Part shown: in pieces, positions 43,836-52,317 of the stretch
Layout: every line of letters begins with the position of its first letter
How positions within the stretch are numbered: the first letter of the stretch is position 1
NCBI RefSeq assembly: GCF_000429125.1
Contig: NZ_AUBG01000006.1
Span: forward strand, 62,001-126,000
Source: Aequorivita capsosiphonis DSM 23843
Lineage (GTDB): Bacteria; Bacteroidota; Bacteroidia; Flavobacteriales; Flavobacteriaceae
Direction of reading: 5' to 3'
DNA: 64,000 nt
The notes under the pieces: generated by a model
Seen by the model: only the letters and a program-made list of their open reading frames with translations
The model's database searches: none
What the model was told of the DNA's origin: nothing
Position numbers and translations under genes: made by a program

Positions 43836-44976
43836 AGTCTCTCAAAAGTCCTCTAGAAATTACGATTTTCTGTATTTCTGAAGTTCCTTCGTAAATCTGG
43901 GTAATTTTTGCATCGCGCATCAGACGCTCTACGTGATATTCTTTTACGTAGCCATTTCCGCCGTGAACCTGCACTGCTTCAATCGACACATCCATTGCAG
44001 TTTGCGAGGCAAATAATTTCGCCATCGCACCACTCATATCATAGTCGTTGCCGTTGTCTTTGTCCCAAGCTGCTTTCATAACCAAATGACGCGCAGCGGT
44101 AATTGAAGTGTGCATGTCGGCCAATTTGAAAGCAATAGCTTGATGGTTGCAAATTTCTGTTCCGAAAGCTTTTCGCACTTTAGAATATTCGCGAGCTAAG
44201 TCATAAGCGCCAGCGGCAATTCCCAATGCTTGTGCAGCGATACCAATACGACCGCCAGAAAGAGTTTTCATAGCAAATTTAAATCCAAAACCATCTTCGC
44301 CAATTCTGTTTTCCTTTGGAACTCTTACGTCATTAAATATCAAGGAATGTGTGTCGCTTCCGCGGATTCCTAATTTATCTTCTTTTGGACCAATTTCAAA
44401 ACCTTTCCAGCCTTTTTCAACAATAAAAGCGTTGATGCCTTTGTGTTTCTTTTCTTTATGTGTTTGCGCGATTACCAAATAATAATCTGCAGAGCCTCCG
44501 TTGGTAATCCAGTTTTTCGTACCGTTTAAAATGTAGTGATCGCCGTCTTCAGTTGCAGTAGTTTTTTGTGAAGTTGCATCACTACCAGCTTCGGGTTCGC
44601 TCAAACAAAATGCACCCAATTTTTCGCCAGTGGCTAGTTTTGTTAGATACTTCTGTTTTTGATCTTCATTTCCATATTTTTCAAGGCCATAACACACCAA
44701 AGAGTTGTTAACTGAAACAATCACAGAGCACGAAGCATCAACCTTACTCAATTCCTCCATCACTAAAACGTAGCTCATCGTGTCCATTCCACCACCACCG
44801 TATTTTGGGTCAACCATCATTCCCAAGAAACCGAGCTCGCCCATTTTCTTGACTTGTTCGGTAGGGAATTTTTGAAGATTATCACGTTCTATAACGCCCG
44901 GAAGTAATTCGGTACGTGCAAAATCGCGAGCGGCGTCGCGAATCATTAACTGTTCTTCGGATAGACTGAAATCCAT
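43834..44976 (-). CDS. acyl-CoA dehydrogenase
   Basis: A 380-residue short/medium-chain acyl-CoA dehydrogenase that oxidises acyl-CoA and passes electrons to ETF. The start MDFSLSEEQLMIRDAARDFA at 44976 is standard; the frame extends 37 codons further but reads through AT-rich repeat DNA. It has GAFCLSEPEAGSDATSQKT, YILNGTKNWITNGG and the catalytic Glu in QIYEGTSEIQKIVISR. EtfA/EtfB at 9-11 kb are its likely electron acceptors. The substrate chain length cannot be read from sequence. Confidence 0.95.
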   Translation of the reverse strand: MDFSLSEEQLMIRDAARDFARTELLPGVIERDNLQKFPTEQVKKMGELGFLGMMVDPKYGGGGMDTMSYVLVMEELSKVDASCSVIVSVNNSLVCYGLEKYGNEDQKQKYLTKLATGEKLGAFCLSEPEAGSDATSQKTTATEDGDHYILNGTKNWITNGGSADYYLVIAQTHKEKKHKGINAFIVEKGWKGFEIGPKEDKLGIRGSDTHSLIFNDVRVPKENRIGEDGFGFKFAMKTLSGGRIGIAAQALGIAAGAYDLAREYSKVRKAFGTEICNHQAIAFKLADMHTSITAARHLVMKAAWDKDNGNDYDMSGAMAKLFASQTAMDVSIEAVQVHGGNGYVKEYHVERLMRDAKITQIYEGTSEIQKIVISRGLLRD

Positions 44977-45037
44977 AGGCTTTTTATAAGTAAAAATTGT
45001 GTTTTTATAGGAAAAGGCAAAGATACTGATAAAAAGC

Positions 45038-45190
45038 AAATTCCAAAAAACAAAGAAGTGCCAAATTCCAAAACCCAAAAAGGACAAATTTTTTGTTTGA
45101 GGTTTACTTGCCTACCGGCAGGTTTGGAATTTGGAGCTTGTAATTTGGAATTTATTTAAAATTTGGGTCTTGTAATTTGGAGTTTTTAAC
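45038..45190. repeat. TTTGGAATTTGG tract with inverted arms
   Basis: The left part has CCAAATTCCAAAACCCAAA and the right part TTTGGAATTTGGAGCTTG, TAATTTGGAATTTATTT and TAATTTGGAG, in opposite orientation around a CCTACCGGCAGG palindrome. The 31-mer at 45130-45160 is repeated at 40701-40731 with one mismatch. No gene lies between the arms. Confidence 0.75.
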
Positions 45191-45209
45191 TTCATCCTTG
45201 GTATCTTTA
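45176..45209 (+). promoter_or_regulatory. anmK promoter
   Basis: TTTG at 45176-45179, a 22-bp spacer, and TATCTTTA at 45202-45209 fit the flavobacterial -33/-7 pattern. The -33 element belongs to the repeat tract, so the repeat supplies part of the promoter. Confidence 0.6.
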
Positions 45210-45231
45210 AATTTCAAACAGAATTGAAAAT

Positions 45232-46293
45232 TTGAAAAAAGAAACATATCATATTATTGGCGTAATGAGTGGCACTTCGTTGGACGGAATCGATTTGGCG
45301 GAAATAGTTTTTAATTATACTGATGAGAAATGGAGTTTTGAAATTCAGGCAGCTGAAACTGTTCCGTATTCTTCCTATTGGAAAGATAAATTACGAGATG
45401 GTATAAATTATTCCGAGGGAAAATTGGAACGGCTCGATTTTAAATACACCGAAAAGCTTTCGGAAGAAATTTTGAAATTTATAAGAGAACATAATATTCA
45501 GGAGATTGATGCTATCTGTAGTCATGGCCATACTATTCTGCATCAACCCGAAAAAGGCTTTACCTATCAAATAGGGAATTTGCCACGCATCTCGAAAATT
45601 CTTGGCCGAACTGTTATTTGCGATTTTCGAACGCAAGATGTAGCGCTTGGCGGACAGGGTGCGCCTTTGGTCCCCATTGGTGATAAGCTACTTTTTCCGG
45701 AATACGACTATTGTTTAAACTTAGGTGGTTTTGCAAATTGTTCCTTTGAAAAAAATGGCGAACGAATCGCTTTCGATATCTGTCCCGCAAATATCGTTTT
45801 AAACGAATATTCAGAAAGACTGGGGAAAGATTTTGATGAAGGTGGGAAATTGGCAGCTTCCGGAAACATCAATACACCACTACTAAATCAATTAAATGCA
45901 CTTTCTTTTTATGCAGAAAAACCTCCCAAATCTCTAGGGCTGGAATGGGTTAAGCGGGCTGTTTATCCACTATTGGATGGTTTCGATATTTCTTCCGAAG
46001 ATGTTTTAAGAACCTTTACAGAGCATATTGCAGTACAACTTTCCAAGCAGTTTTCGGCAAATTCTTTGGTTTTGATAACAGGTGGAGGTGTGTATAATTC
46101 TTATTTGATTGAAAGGTTGAAAAACCTGACATCGATTGAGGTGGTTATTCCTACTTCAAATATTGTAGAATACAAGGAAGCTTTAATTTTTGGACTCCTA
46201 GGGGTTTTAAAACTACGTGATGAGGTGAATTGCTTGGCTAGTGTAACTGGCGCTTCAGCAGATCATTCTTCTGGGAAAATATTTTCACTTTGA
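45232..46293 (+). CDS. anmK: anhydro-N-acetylmuramic acid kinase
   Basis: A 353-residue sugar kinase that recycles peptidoglycan by phosphorylating anhydro-MurNAc. It has YHIIGVMSGTSLDGIDLAE, SHGHTILHQPEKGFTYQIG, GGQGAPLVPIGD, NLGGFANCSF and the C-terminal ITGGGVYNSYLIERL. The start is a TTG; the next ATG lies inside the conserved GVMSGTS motif and would delete part of the fold, so TTG is required. A promoter lies 23 bp upstream. It is followed by a TlpA-like gene after 10 bp. Confidence 0.94.
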   Translation: MKKETYHIIGVMSGTSLDGIDLAEIVFNYTDEKWSFEIQAAETVPYSSYWKDKLRDGINYSEGKLERLDFKYTEKLSEEILKFIREHNIQEIDAICSHGHTILHQPEKGFTYQIGNLPRISKILGRTVICDFRTQDVALGGQGAPLVPIGDKLLFPEYDYCLNLGGFANCSFEKNGERIAFDICPANIVLNEYSERLGKDFDEGGKLAASGNINTPLLNQLNALSFYAEKPPKSLGLEWVKRAVYPLLDGFDISSEDVLRTFTEHIAVQLSKQFSANSLVLITGGGVYNSYLIERLKNLTSIEVVIPTSNIVEYKEALIFGLLGVLKLRDEVNCLASVTGASADHSSGKIFSL

Positions 46294-46303
46294 GATATAG
46301 TAA

Positions 46304-47338
46304 ATGAAAAACATAATATTTTATAGTTTCTATTTAATCATTTCTTTACTAAGTTGTCAGGTAAAAGACAAGAGCTTCCTATTGAATGGGGAAATTAAAG
46401 GGAATTATTCTGGATATTTATTTTTGGAATATGACAAAATCATAGACAGCTGCTTGATTAAGGATAAGAAATTTCATTTTCAGGGGAAAGTCAATCGGCC
46501 AACTTCCGCATTTCTTTATGCTGAAGGATTCTCCGCAAACGACCGAAATTTTTATATTGAAAATACCGAGATGATTGTAAATGTATCATTCGAAAAAAGA
46601 AAGATTCAAAAATATGAATTAAATCATGTTTCAATTGATACGGTTATTGGGACAAAAACCTCGAAACTTTTTTATGATTTTGAAAAGTTCAAAGATCAAA
46701 ATTCTATGAAGTCGAATTGGAATGAAATGTTCTATTCCAAGCTATCAGATATTTTTACAAAGAATCCTAATAGTGATTATGCAGAGAGTATATTGAAGGA
46801 ATCTACTTTTGATACGATTTTAAAACCACAACAATTAAAAGATTTATATGAAAAACTCGACATTAAAAATAGGGACGCGCGAGATAATAGAAGACTGGAA
46901 CGTATTATCTTTCCTGAAAGATTCCTAAATGTGGGTGATGCTATTAAAGATTTTGAGTTGCCAAATCAATTGGATTCTATTGTAAATACCAAAGATTTTA
47001 GGGGAACATATTTATTAATAGACTTTTGGGCTTCTTGGTGTAAACCTTGCCGAGAGCTGTTTCCAGAATTAAAACAAATTGCAACTAAATATAAAGAAGA
47101 AGGTTTTAGAGTTTTAGGCGTTTCAATAGATGATGATAAAGAAAAATGGATAAATGCTATTAAAACTGATAGTTTAATCTGGGTAAATGTAATTGATGGA
47201 GGTGCTTTAAATGATGATGTAGAAAATGAATATGGAATATTTTCAGTACCGAGTAATTTATTAATTGATCCCAAGGGTAAAATTGTAAAGAAGAATATTT
47301 CTCTTGATAAATTGGAAACAAAACTTCGTGAAATATAG
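46304..47338 (+). CDS. TlpA-like thioredoxin-fold lipoprotein
   Basis: A 344-residue lipoprotein (LIISLLSCQVKDK; Cys at about 18). The N-terminal half matches the DUF4369 type (LLNGEIKGNYSGYLFLEYD); the C-terminal half is a TlpA/AhpC-TSA domain with DFWASWCKPCRELFPELKQIA (Cys-Lys-Pro-Cys redox pair) and GIFSVPSNLLIDPKGKIV. It should be a periplasm-facing disulfide reductase or exchange protein. It follows anmK by 10 bp and may be co-transcribed. Its partner is unknown. Confidence 0.88.
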   Translation: MKNIIFYSFYLIISLLSCQVKDKSFLLNGEIKGNYSGYLFLEYDKIIDSCLIKDKKFHFQGKVNRPTSAFLYAEGFSANDRNFYIENTEMIVNVSFEKRKIQKYELNHVSIDTVIGTKTSKLFYDFEKFKDQNSMKSNWNEMFYSKLSDIFTKNPNSDYAESILKESTFDTILKPQQLKDLYEKLDIKNRDARDNRRLERIIFPERFLNVGDAIKDFELPNQLDSIVNTKDFRGTYLLIDFWASWCKPCRELFPELKQIATKYKEEGFRVLGVSIDDDKEKWINAIKTDSLIWVNVIDGGALNDDVENEYGIFSVPSNLLIDPKGKIVKKNISLDKLETKLREI

Positions 47339-47387
47339 CTCCCATAATTTTTTATTCAAAATAAATATAAACCCTAAACAAGTTTTC

Positions 47388-47395
47388 TATATTTG
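47388..47395 (+). promoter_or_regulatory. -7 promoter element upstream of the dehydrogenase gene
   Basis: TATATTTG is an exact match to TAnnTTTG, leaving a leader of about 100 bp before the start at 47511. No clear -33 element was found at the usual distance, so the call is moderate. Confidence 0.45.
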
Positions 47396-47510
47396 CCTTA
47401 GTTTTTTAGAGCTTTAGCGAAAAAAGATGATTATTATCCGAAGCTTTGACAAAGGACAGTATAAAACACCTCGGCATTAGCCAAAGAAAATTTTAATTCT
47501 CCAGATATTA

Positions 47511-48737
47511 ATGAAAGAACTGCTTAAAAAGTACGAAGAAAAAGAGCCTGAAATAGTTTTCCATTGGAATGATCCTGAAACAGATGCCGAAGGTTGGACC
47601 GTAATCAACTCCCTTCGTGGTGGTGCAGCTGGTGGTGGTACTAGAATGCGAAAAGGACTTGATATGAATGAAGTGCTTTCTTTGGCAAAGACCATGGAGG
47701 TGAAATTTTCAGTTTCCGGACCTGCCATTGGCGGTGCTAAATCTGGAATTAATTTTGATCCATCCGATCCTCGTAAAAATGGGGTTTTGGAAAGATGGTT
47801 TAAAGCGGTTGCCCCTTTGCTTAAAGGTTATTATGGTACAGGTGGCGATATGAATGTGGACGAAATTCACGAAGTGATTCCTTTCACCGAGCAGGTTGGT
47901 ATCTGGCATCCGCAAGAAGGTGTTTTTAATGGACACTTTATCCCAACGGAAGCAGATAAAATTAACAGAATTGGTCAGTTGCGCCATGGAGTTATAAAGA
48001 TTTTGGAAAGCCCTCAATATTGTCCAGATATAACTAGAAGTTATAGAGTGGCAGACATGGTTACTGGTTTTGGAGTTGCAGAGGCTGTGAAACACTATTA
48101 CGATATTTACGGTGGAAGTGTTAAAGGAAAACGCGCGGTAGTCCAAGGATTTGGAAACGTAGGTTCTGCAGCAGCTTATTATCTTTCGCAGATGGGCGCT
48201 AAGATCGTGGGGATTATTGACCGCGATGGCGGTATCATCAATAAGGATGGTTTTTCCTTTGAGGAAATTAAACAACTCTTTCTAAATAAAGATGGGAATA
48301 CATTGGTGGCTGATAATATGATTTCTTTTGAAGAGATCAATAAAGAAATCTGGAAATTGGATATGGAGATCTTCGCTCCCTGTGCCGCATCAAGATTGGT
48401 TACGCAAGACCAGATTTCCGAAATGATAGATCACGGACTTGAAGTGATAAGTTGTGGCGCAAATGTGCCTTTTGCCGATAAAGAAATTTTCTTTGGGTCT
48501 ATTATGGAATATACCGATGAACGCATTAGTTTAATTCCAGACTTTATAAGTAATTGTGGTATGGCGAGAGTTTTTGCTTATTTCATGGAACGCAAAGTGC
48601 AAATGACCGATGAAGCGATTTTTAATGATGTTTCAATGACCATCAAAAACGCTATTCAAAATACATATAATAATAATAGTTCTAAAATAAATATAAGTAA
48701 GACCGCTTTCGAAATTGCCCTGAAGCAATTGTTATAA
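47511..48737 (+). CDS. Glu/Leu/Phe/Val dehydrogenase
   Basis: A 408-residue amino-acid dehydrogenase of the GDH superfamily. It has LRGGAAGGGTRMRKGLDMNEVLSLAKTMEVKFSVSGPAIGGAKSGI with the catalytic Lys region, GTGGDMNVDEIHEVIP, and the nucleotide-binding VVQGFGNVGSAAAYYLSQMGAKIVGIID. The amino-acid specificity (glutamate, leucine or valine) cannot be fixed. It oxidatively deaminates its substrate with NAD(P)+. It is followed at 22 bp by nhaD, so they may share a transcript. Confidence 0.93.
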   Translation: MKELLKKYEEKEPEIVFHWNDPETDAEGWTVINSLRGGAAGGGTRMRKGLDMNEVLSLAKTMEVKFSVSGPAIGGAKSGINFDPSDPRKNGVLERWFKAVAPLLKGYYGTGGDMNVDEIHEVIPFTEQVGIWHPQEGVFNGHFIPTEADKINRIGQLRHGVIKILESPQYCPDITRSYRVADMVTGFGVAEAVKHYYDIYGGSVKGKRAVVQGFGNVGSAAAYYLSQMGAKIVGIIDRDGGIINKDGFSFEEIKQLFLNKDGNTLVADNMISFEEINKEIWKLDMEIFAPCAASRLVTQDQISEMIDHGLEVISCGANVPFADKEIFFGSIMEYTDERISLIPDFISNCGMARVFAYFMERKVQMTDEAIFNDVSMTIKNAIQNTYNNNSSKINISKTAFEIALKQLL

Positions 48738-48759
48738 ACCATAATAACCAACCTCGAGT

Positions 48760-50139
48760 ATGGCATCAATAGTTATTTTAATTTTCGTAATTGGATATTT
48801 ATCCATCACCCTGGAACATCCTCTAAAATTGGATAAAACTGTGCCAGCGCTTATCATGGCTTCTTTAATTTGGGCTGTTCTGGCCATTGGTTTTACAAGT
48901 GGATGGTTTGATATAATCAATACTGAAGAACATGCTTTTAACTTTCTTTCTGGAGGAGAGGCTGCCATGGAAGGTTTTGAAGGAACCCTCCTGCATCATT
49001 TAGGGAAAACCTCCGAAATATTGATATTCCTGATAGGAGCGATGACCATTGTTGAGATAATTGACCTTCATCGAGGTTTTGAAGTATTGAAAAGTGCCGT
49101 TAAAACCAAGAGTAAACGAAAACTTTTATGGATAATTGGGATACTTGCCTTTTGTCTTTCTGCAATTATAGATAACCTTACCGCAACTATAGTATTGATT
49201 ACTCTTTTGAGAAAACTCATCTATAAAAGAGAAGATCGAATTTGGTATGCAGCCATGGTTGTGATTGCCGCAAACGCGGGTGGTGCTTGGTCTCCTATTG
49301 GAGATGTAACGACCACAATGCTTTGGATTGCTAAGAAATTAAGTGCAGCAGGATTGATTGAATTCGTTGTTCTGCCTTCTATTGTATGTTTTGTAGTTCC
49401 ATTTTTAATTGCTAGTTATTTACCTCCGTTTAAAGGCAAAATTGAAGTAGATACTAATGAGGAGAATACTGAAGGCGCTCTTTTAAGCAGTAAAACGATG
49501 CTCTTTTTGGGTCTGGGAATGATAGTTTCTGTGCCAATTTTTAAAACCTTGACCCATTTGCCACCCTATATGGGAATGATGCTGGCCTTGGGTGTGGTTT
49601 GGTTAGTTTCTGAATATATACATCCAGAGGAAGATTTTAGCAAAGAAAGAAGGCATTTATATTCTGCACATAAAGCATTATCACGTATTGAGATTTCCAG
49701 TATTCTCTTTTTCCTCGGAATTTTGATGGCCGTTGCAGGGCTTGAGTCCTTGGTTTACGGAGTTATTGACGGAGAACAAGTGGGAACGCTTCGTTATGTT
49801 GCGGAACTACTTCAAAATGCAATTCCCAACCAAGATGTTGTAATTCTATTACTGGGGGTGTTATCTGCAATTATAGATAACGTGCCTTTGGTTGCGGCTT
49901 CCATGGGGATGTATGATCTGCCAATGGATTCCGTGCTTTGGCACTTTATAGCTTACTCTGCTGGAACGGGTGGAAGTATGCTTATTATTGGTTCTGCTGC
50001 TGGCGTTGCTGCTATGGGAATGGAGCGAATTGACTTTATCTGGTATCTTAAAAAAATCACCTGGCTCGCCTTTATTGGCTTTATTGCAGGGGCTGGAGTG
50101 TTTCTTTTATTTGAGAGGGTACTATTTCACCATGCCTAA
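48760..50139 (+). CDS. nhaD: sodium:proton antiporter NhaD
   Basis: A 459-residue NhaD/ArsB-superfamily transporter with about 12 membrane segments. Conserved blocks are LIGAMTIVEIIDLHRGFEVL, LSAIIDNLTATIVLITLLRKLI, NAGGAWSPIGDVTTTMLWI, and the second half repeat LSAIIDNVPLVAASMGMYDLP with YSAGTGGSMLIIGSAAGVAAMG. The paired IIDN motifs carry the Asp and Asn important for Na+ binding. It exports Na+ in exchange for protons, suited to a marine habitat. It lies between the dehydrogenase gene and exbB. Confidence 0.95.
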   Translation: MASIVILIFVIGYLSITLEHPLKLDKTVPALIMASLIWAVLAIGFTSGWFDIINTEEHAFNFLSGGEAAMEGFEGTLLHHLGKTSEILIFLIGAMTIVEIIDLHRGFEVLKSAVKTKSKRKLLWIIGILAFCLSAIIDNLTATIVLITLLRKLIYKREDRIWYAAMVVIAANAGGAWSPIGDVTTTMLWIAKKLSAAGLIEFVVLPSIVCFVVPFLIASYLPPFKGKIEVDTNEENTEGALLSSKTMLFLGLGMIVSVPIFKTLTHLPPYMGMMLALGVVWLVSEYIHPEEDFSKERRHLYSAHKALSRIEISSILFFLGILMAVAGLESLVYGVIDGEQVGTLRYVAELLQNAIPNQDVVILLLGVLSAIIDNVPLVAASMGMYDLPMDSVLWHFIAYSAGTGGSMLIIGSAAGVAAMGMERIDFIWYLKKITWLAFIGFIAGAGVFLLFERVLFHHA

Positions 50140-50187
50140 CAATTTCTGAAACCTATTCACGTTATCCACTAAAACAAAACAATTTTT

Positions 50188-50886
50188 ATGCTAAACTTCT
50201 TTATTCAAGAAGGTGCTGAAGTAGCACAAGATCTTGAACCTATTGCCGAAGAAAAAACCCTGTCTATTATGGACCTTCTTTTAAATGGAGGCGTGGCAGG
50301 CCAAATTATTATCGGAGTGCTTTTTGTGCTTTTATTTGTTGCAGTTTATATCTATTTTGAGCGGCTTTTTGCTATAAAGGCAGCTTCCCATCTGGACGGC
50401 AATTTTATGAAACAGATTAAGGATAATGTAGCTTCAGGTAATATTCAAGCAGCAAAAGTATTATGCGCGCAGAGTAATACGCCCGTTTCGCATTTAACTG
50501 AAAAGGGAATTTCAAGAATTGGAAGCCCGCTGGAAGATATAAATACTGCAATTGAAAATGCAGGCAAGCTTGAAGTTTACAAATTGGAAAAAAATGTTAG
50601 TGTTTTGGCAACAATCGCCGGGGCAGCACCTATGATTGGTTTCTTGGGAACCGTAATTGGGATGGTCTTGGCATTTCACCAACTCGCTACCAGCAGCGGT
50701 CAAGCTGAAATGGGAACCCTTGCCGAAGGTATCTATACCGCAATGACCACTACGGTTGCGGGATTAATAGTAGGTATTATTGCCTATATGGGCTATAATC
50801 ACCTCGTGGTAAGAACCGATAAAGTGGTGCATCAAATGGAAGCCACGGCTGTAGATTTCCTTGACATGTTAAACGAGCCTACTTAA
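50188..50886 (+). CDS. exbB: ExbB/TolQ/MotA-family proton-channel protein
   Basis: A 232-residue inner-membrane protein with three membrane segments (IIIGVLFVLLFVAVYIYFERLF, VSVLATIAGAAPMIGFLGTVIGMVLAF and GIYTAMTTTVAGLIVGIIAYMGYNHLV). The segment GTVIGMVLAF and TTTVAGLIVG are the signature of ExbB/TolQ. With ExbD it uses the proton gradient to drive TonB. Its stop codon overlaps the exbD start region, so the two are co-translated. Tol-type use cannot be excluded, but the tonB gene follows. Confidence 0.94.
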   Translation: MLNFFIQEGAEVAQDLEPIAEEKTLSIMDLLLNGGVAGQIIIGVLFVLLFVAVYIYFERLFAIKAASHLDGNFMKQIKDNVASGNIQAAKVLCAQSNTPVSHLTEKGISRIGSPLEDINTAIENAGKLEVYKLEKNVSVLATIAGAAPMIGFLGTVIGMVLAFHQLATSSGQAEMGTLAEGIYTAMTTTVAGLIVGIIAYMGYNHLVVRTDKVVHQMEATAVDFLDMLNEPT

Positions 50887-51278
50887 TGAATTTACGAGGA
50901 AGAAATAAAGTTAGCGCTGAATTCAGCATGAGCTCTATGACGGATATTGTGTTTCTGTTATTGGTGTTTTTTCTGCTTACTTCACCTGCTATTACACCAG
51001 ACGCATTAGATTTGATACTTCCGAAGGCAAAAGGAAAAACTTCTAACGTACAGAAAGCCTCTGTTAGTATAACAAAAGATGGGGCATATTATGTAGATAA
51101 GGAAAGAGTTAGTGAATACAGCATTGAAAAAGAACTTAAAAAGGTGCTCGTTGGGCAAGAAGAGCCTACGATAATATTACGTGCCGAAGAAGGAGTTCCA
51201 ATTGAAGACGCTGTTTTTGTTATGGATATCGCAAATAGGAATAAATATAAAGTAGTTCTTGCCGTTAGACCAAATTAA
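50886..51278 (+). CDS. exbD: ExbD/TolR-family protein
   Basis: A 130-residue protein with one N-terminal membrane helix: SSMTDIVFLLLVFFLLTSPAI contains the essential Asp in MTDIVFLLLVFF, as in ExbD/TolR. A short periplasmic domain follows (VSITKDGAYYVDKERVSEYSIEKELKKVL). It overlaps exbB by 1 bp. The partner TonB-like gene begins 148 bp later. Confidence 0.94.
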   Translation: MNLRGRNKVSAEFSMSSMTDIVFLLLVFFLLTSPAITPDALDLILPKAKGKTSNVQKASVSITKDGAYYVDKERVSEYSIEKELKKVLVGQEEPTIILRAEEGVPIEDAVFVMDIANRNKYKVVLAVRPN

Positions 51279-51426
51279 GTAGCAGTTACCAGTTGCGGTA
51301 GGCAGTTTGCTTTCTTAATGAAATCTTTTAATTTTTTTCTAAAATCAATTGGGAAAATAATTTCCATTGAGAATCAACTATCCAGAATTTTGAATTTAAA
51401 TCTCGTTTACGGAGCGAAGTCGAAGT

Positions 51427-52245
51427 ATGAAATTTTTAAACACAGAACATGAGCGCAAGAGTATGATCATCACGGTAATCGTGCATTTGGTCATTCTAAT
51501 TCTCTTGTTTTATGTGGGTATGAAGTATCTCGATCCACCAATTGAGCAAGGAATTGCAGTCAATTTTGGCACTACGGAGACTGGTAGTGGTACTATTCAG
51601 CCTACAGAAAAAATACAATCTGCACCAAAAGAAGCAACTCCTGAACCCGTTTCACAGCCCAAAGCTGAGATTAAGGAAGAGGTGGTAACTCAAGATAATG
51701 AAGAAGCACCTGTAATAAAAAAGGAGAAGCCTAAAAAGGAGCAAAAGGAAACACCTGTAAAAAAAGAACCTAAAAAAGAAGTAAAAAAGCCAGATCCTAA
51801 GCCCGATAAAACAACAACAGATGCACTTTCGAGTATTCTGAATGGCCCAAAAAGCGATGGTACTGCAAAAGGGGGTGAAGGCGACGATAAAAAACCTGGA
51901 GATAAAGGAAGTCCTGATGGTGATCCAAATGCCAGCAGCTATTATGGCACAGGTCAAGGTTTAGATGGCGATGGTAATTATTTGCTCGGTGGTAGAAAAG
52001 CACTAAATAAAGAAAAGTTTGTGCAAGAATGCAACGAAGCGGGAATTGTTGTGGTGAGTATTGAAGTAGACCGAAATGGTAAAGTGATTAATGCGACACC
52101 AGGAGTGCGTGGTACCACAAATAACGCCAGATGTCTTACTGACCCTGCAAGACGTGCCGCCATGGCAACAAAATTTAATGCGGACGATAAAGCTCCTGCA
52201 AAACAGATTGGCAAAATTATATACAAATTCAGTCTTTCTGAGTAA
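51427..52245 (+). CDS. tonB: TonB-family energy transducer
   Basis: A 272-residue protein with one N-terminal membrane helix (MIITVIVHLVILILLFYVGM), a Lys/Glu/Pro-rich rigid linker (PKKEQKETPVKKEPKKEVKKPDP), a Gly/Asp-rich stretch, and a C-terminal domain (VVVSIEVDRNGKVINATPGVRGTTNNARCL) of the TonB_C type. It should connect ExbB/ExbD to outer-membrane receptors. Placement after exbBD supports this. It is not a clear paralogue of the TonB_C-only proteins at 4.5-5.5 kb, which lack the anchor and linker. Confidence 0.9.
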   Translation: MKFLNTEHERKSMIITVIVHLVILILLFYVGMKYLDPPIEQGIAVNFGTTETGSGTIQPTEKIQSAPKEATPEPVSQPKAEIKEEVVTQDNEEAPVIKKEKPKKEQKETPVKKEPKKEVKKPDPKPDKTTTDALSSILNGPKSDGTAKGGEGDDKKPGDKGSPDGDPNASSYYGTGQGLDGDGNYLLGGRKALNKEKFVQECNEAGIVVVSIEVDRNGKVINATPGVRGTTNNARCLTDPARRAAMATKFNADDKAPAKQIGKIIYKFSLSE

Positions 52246-52317
52246 TTTTGCAATTCATTAAACTTCACTTCTATCAATTATCCAGAAACCATAGCGTGGC
52301 TTTTTGCACAGTTACCC

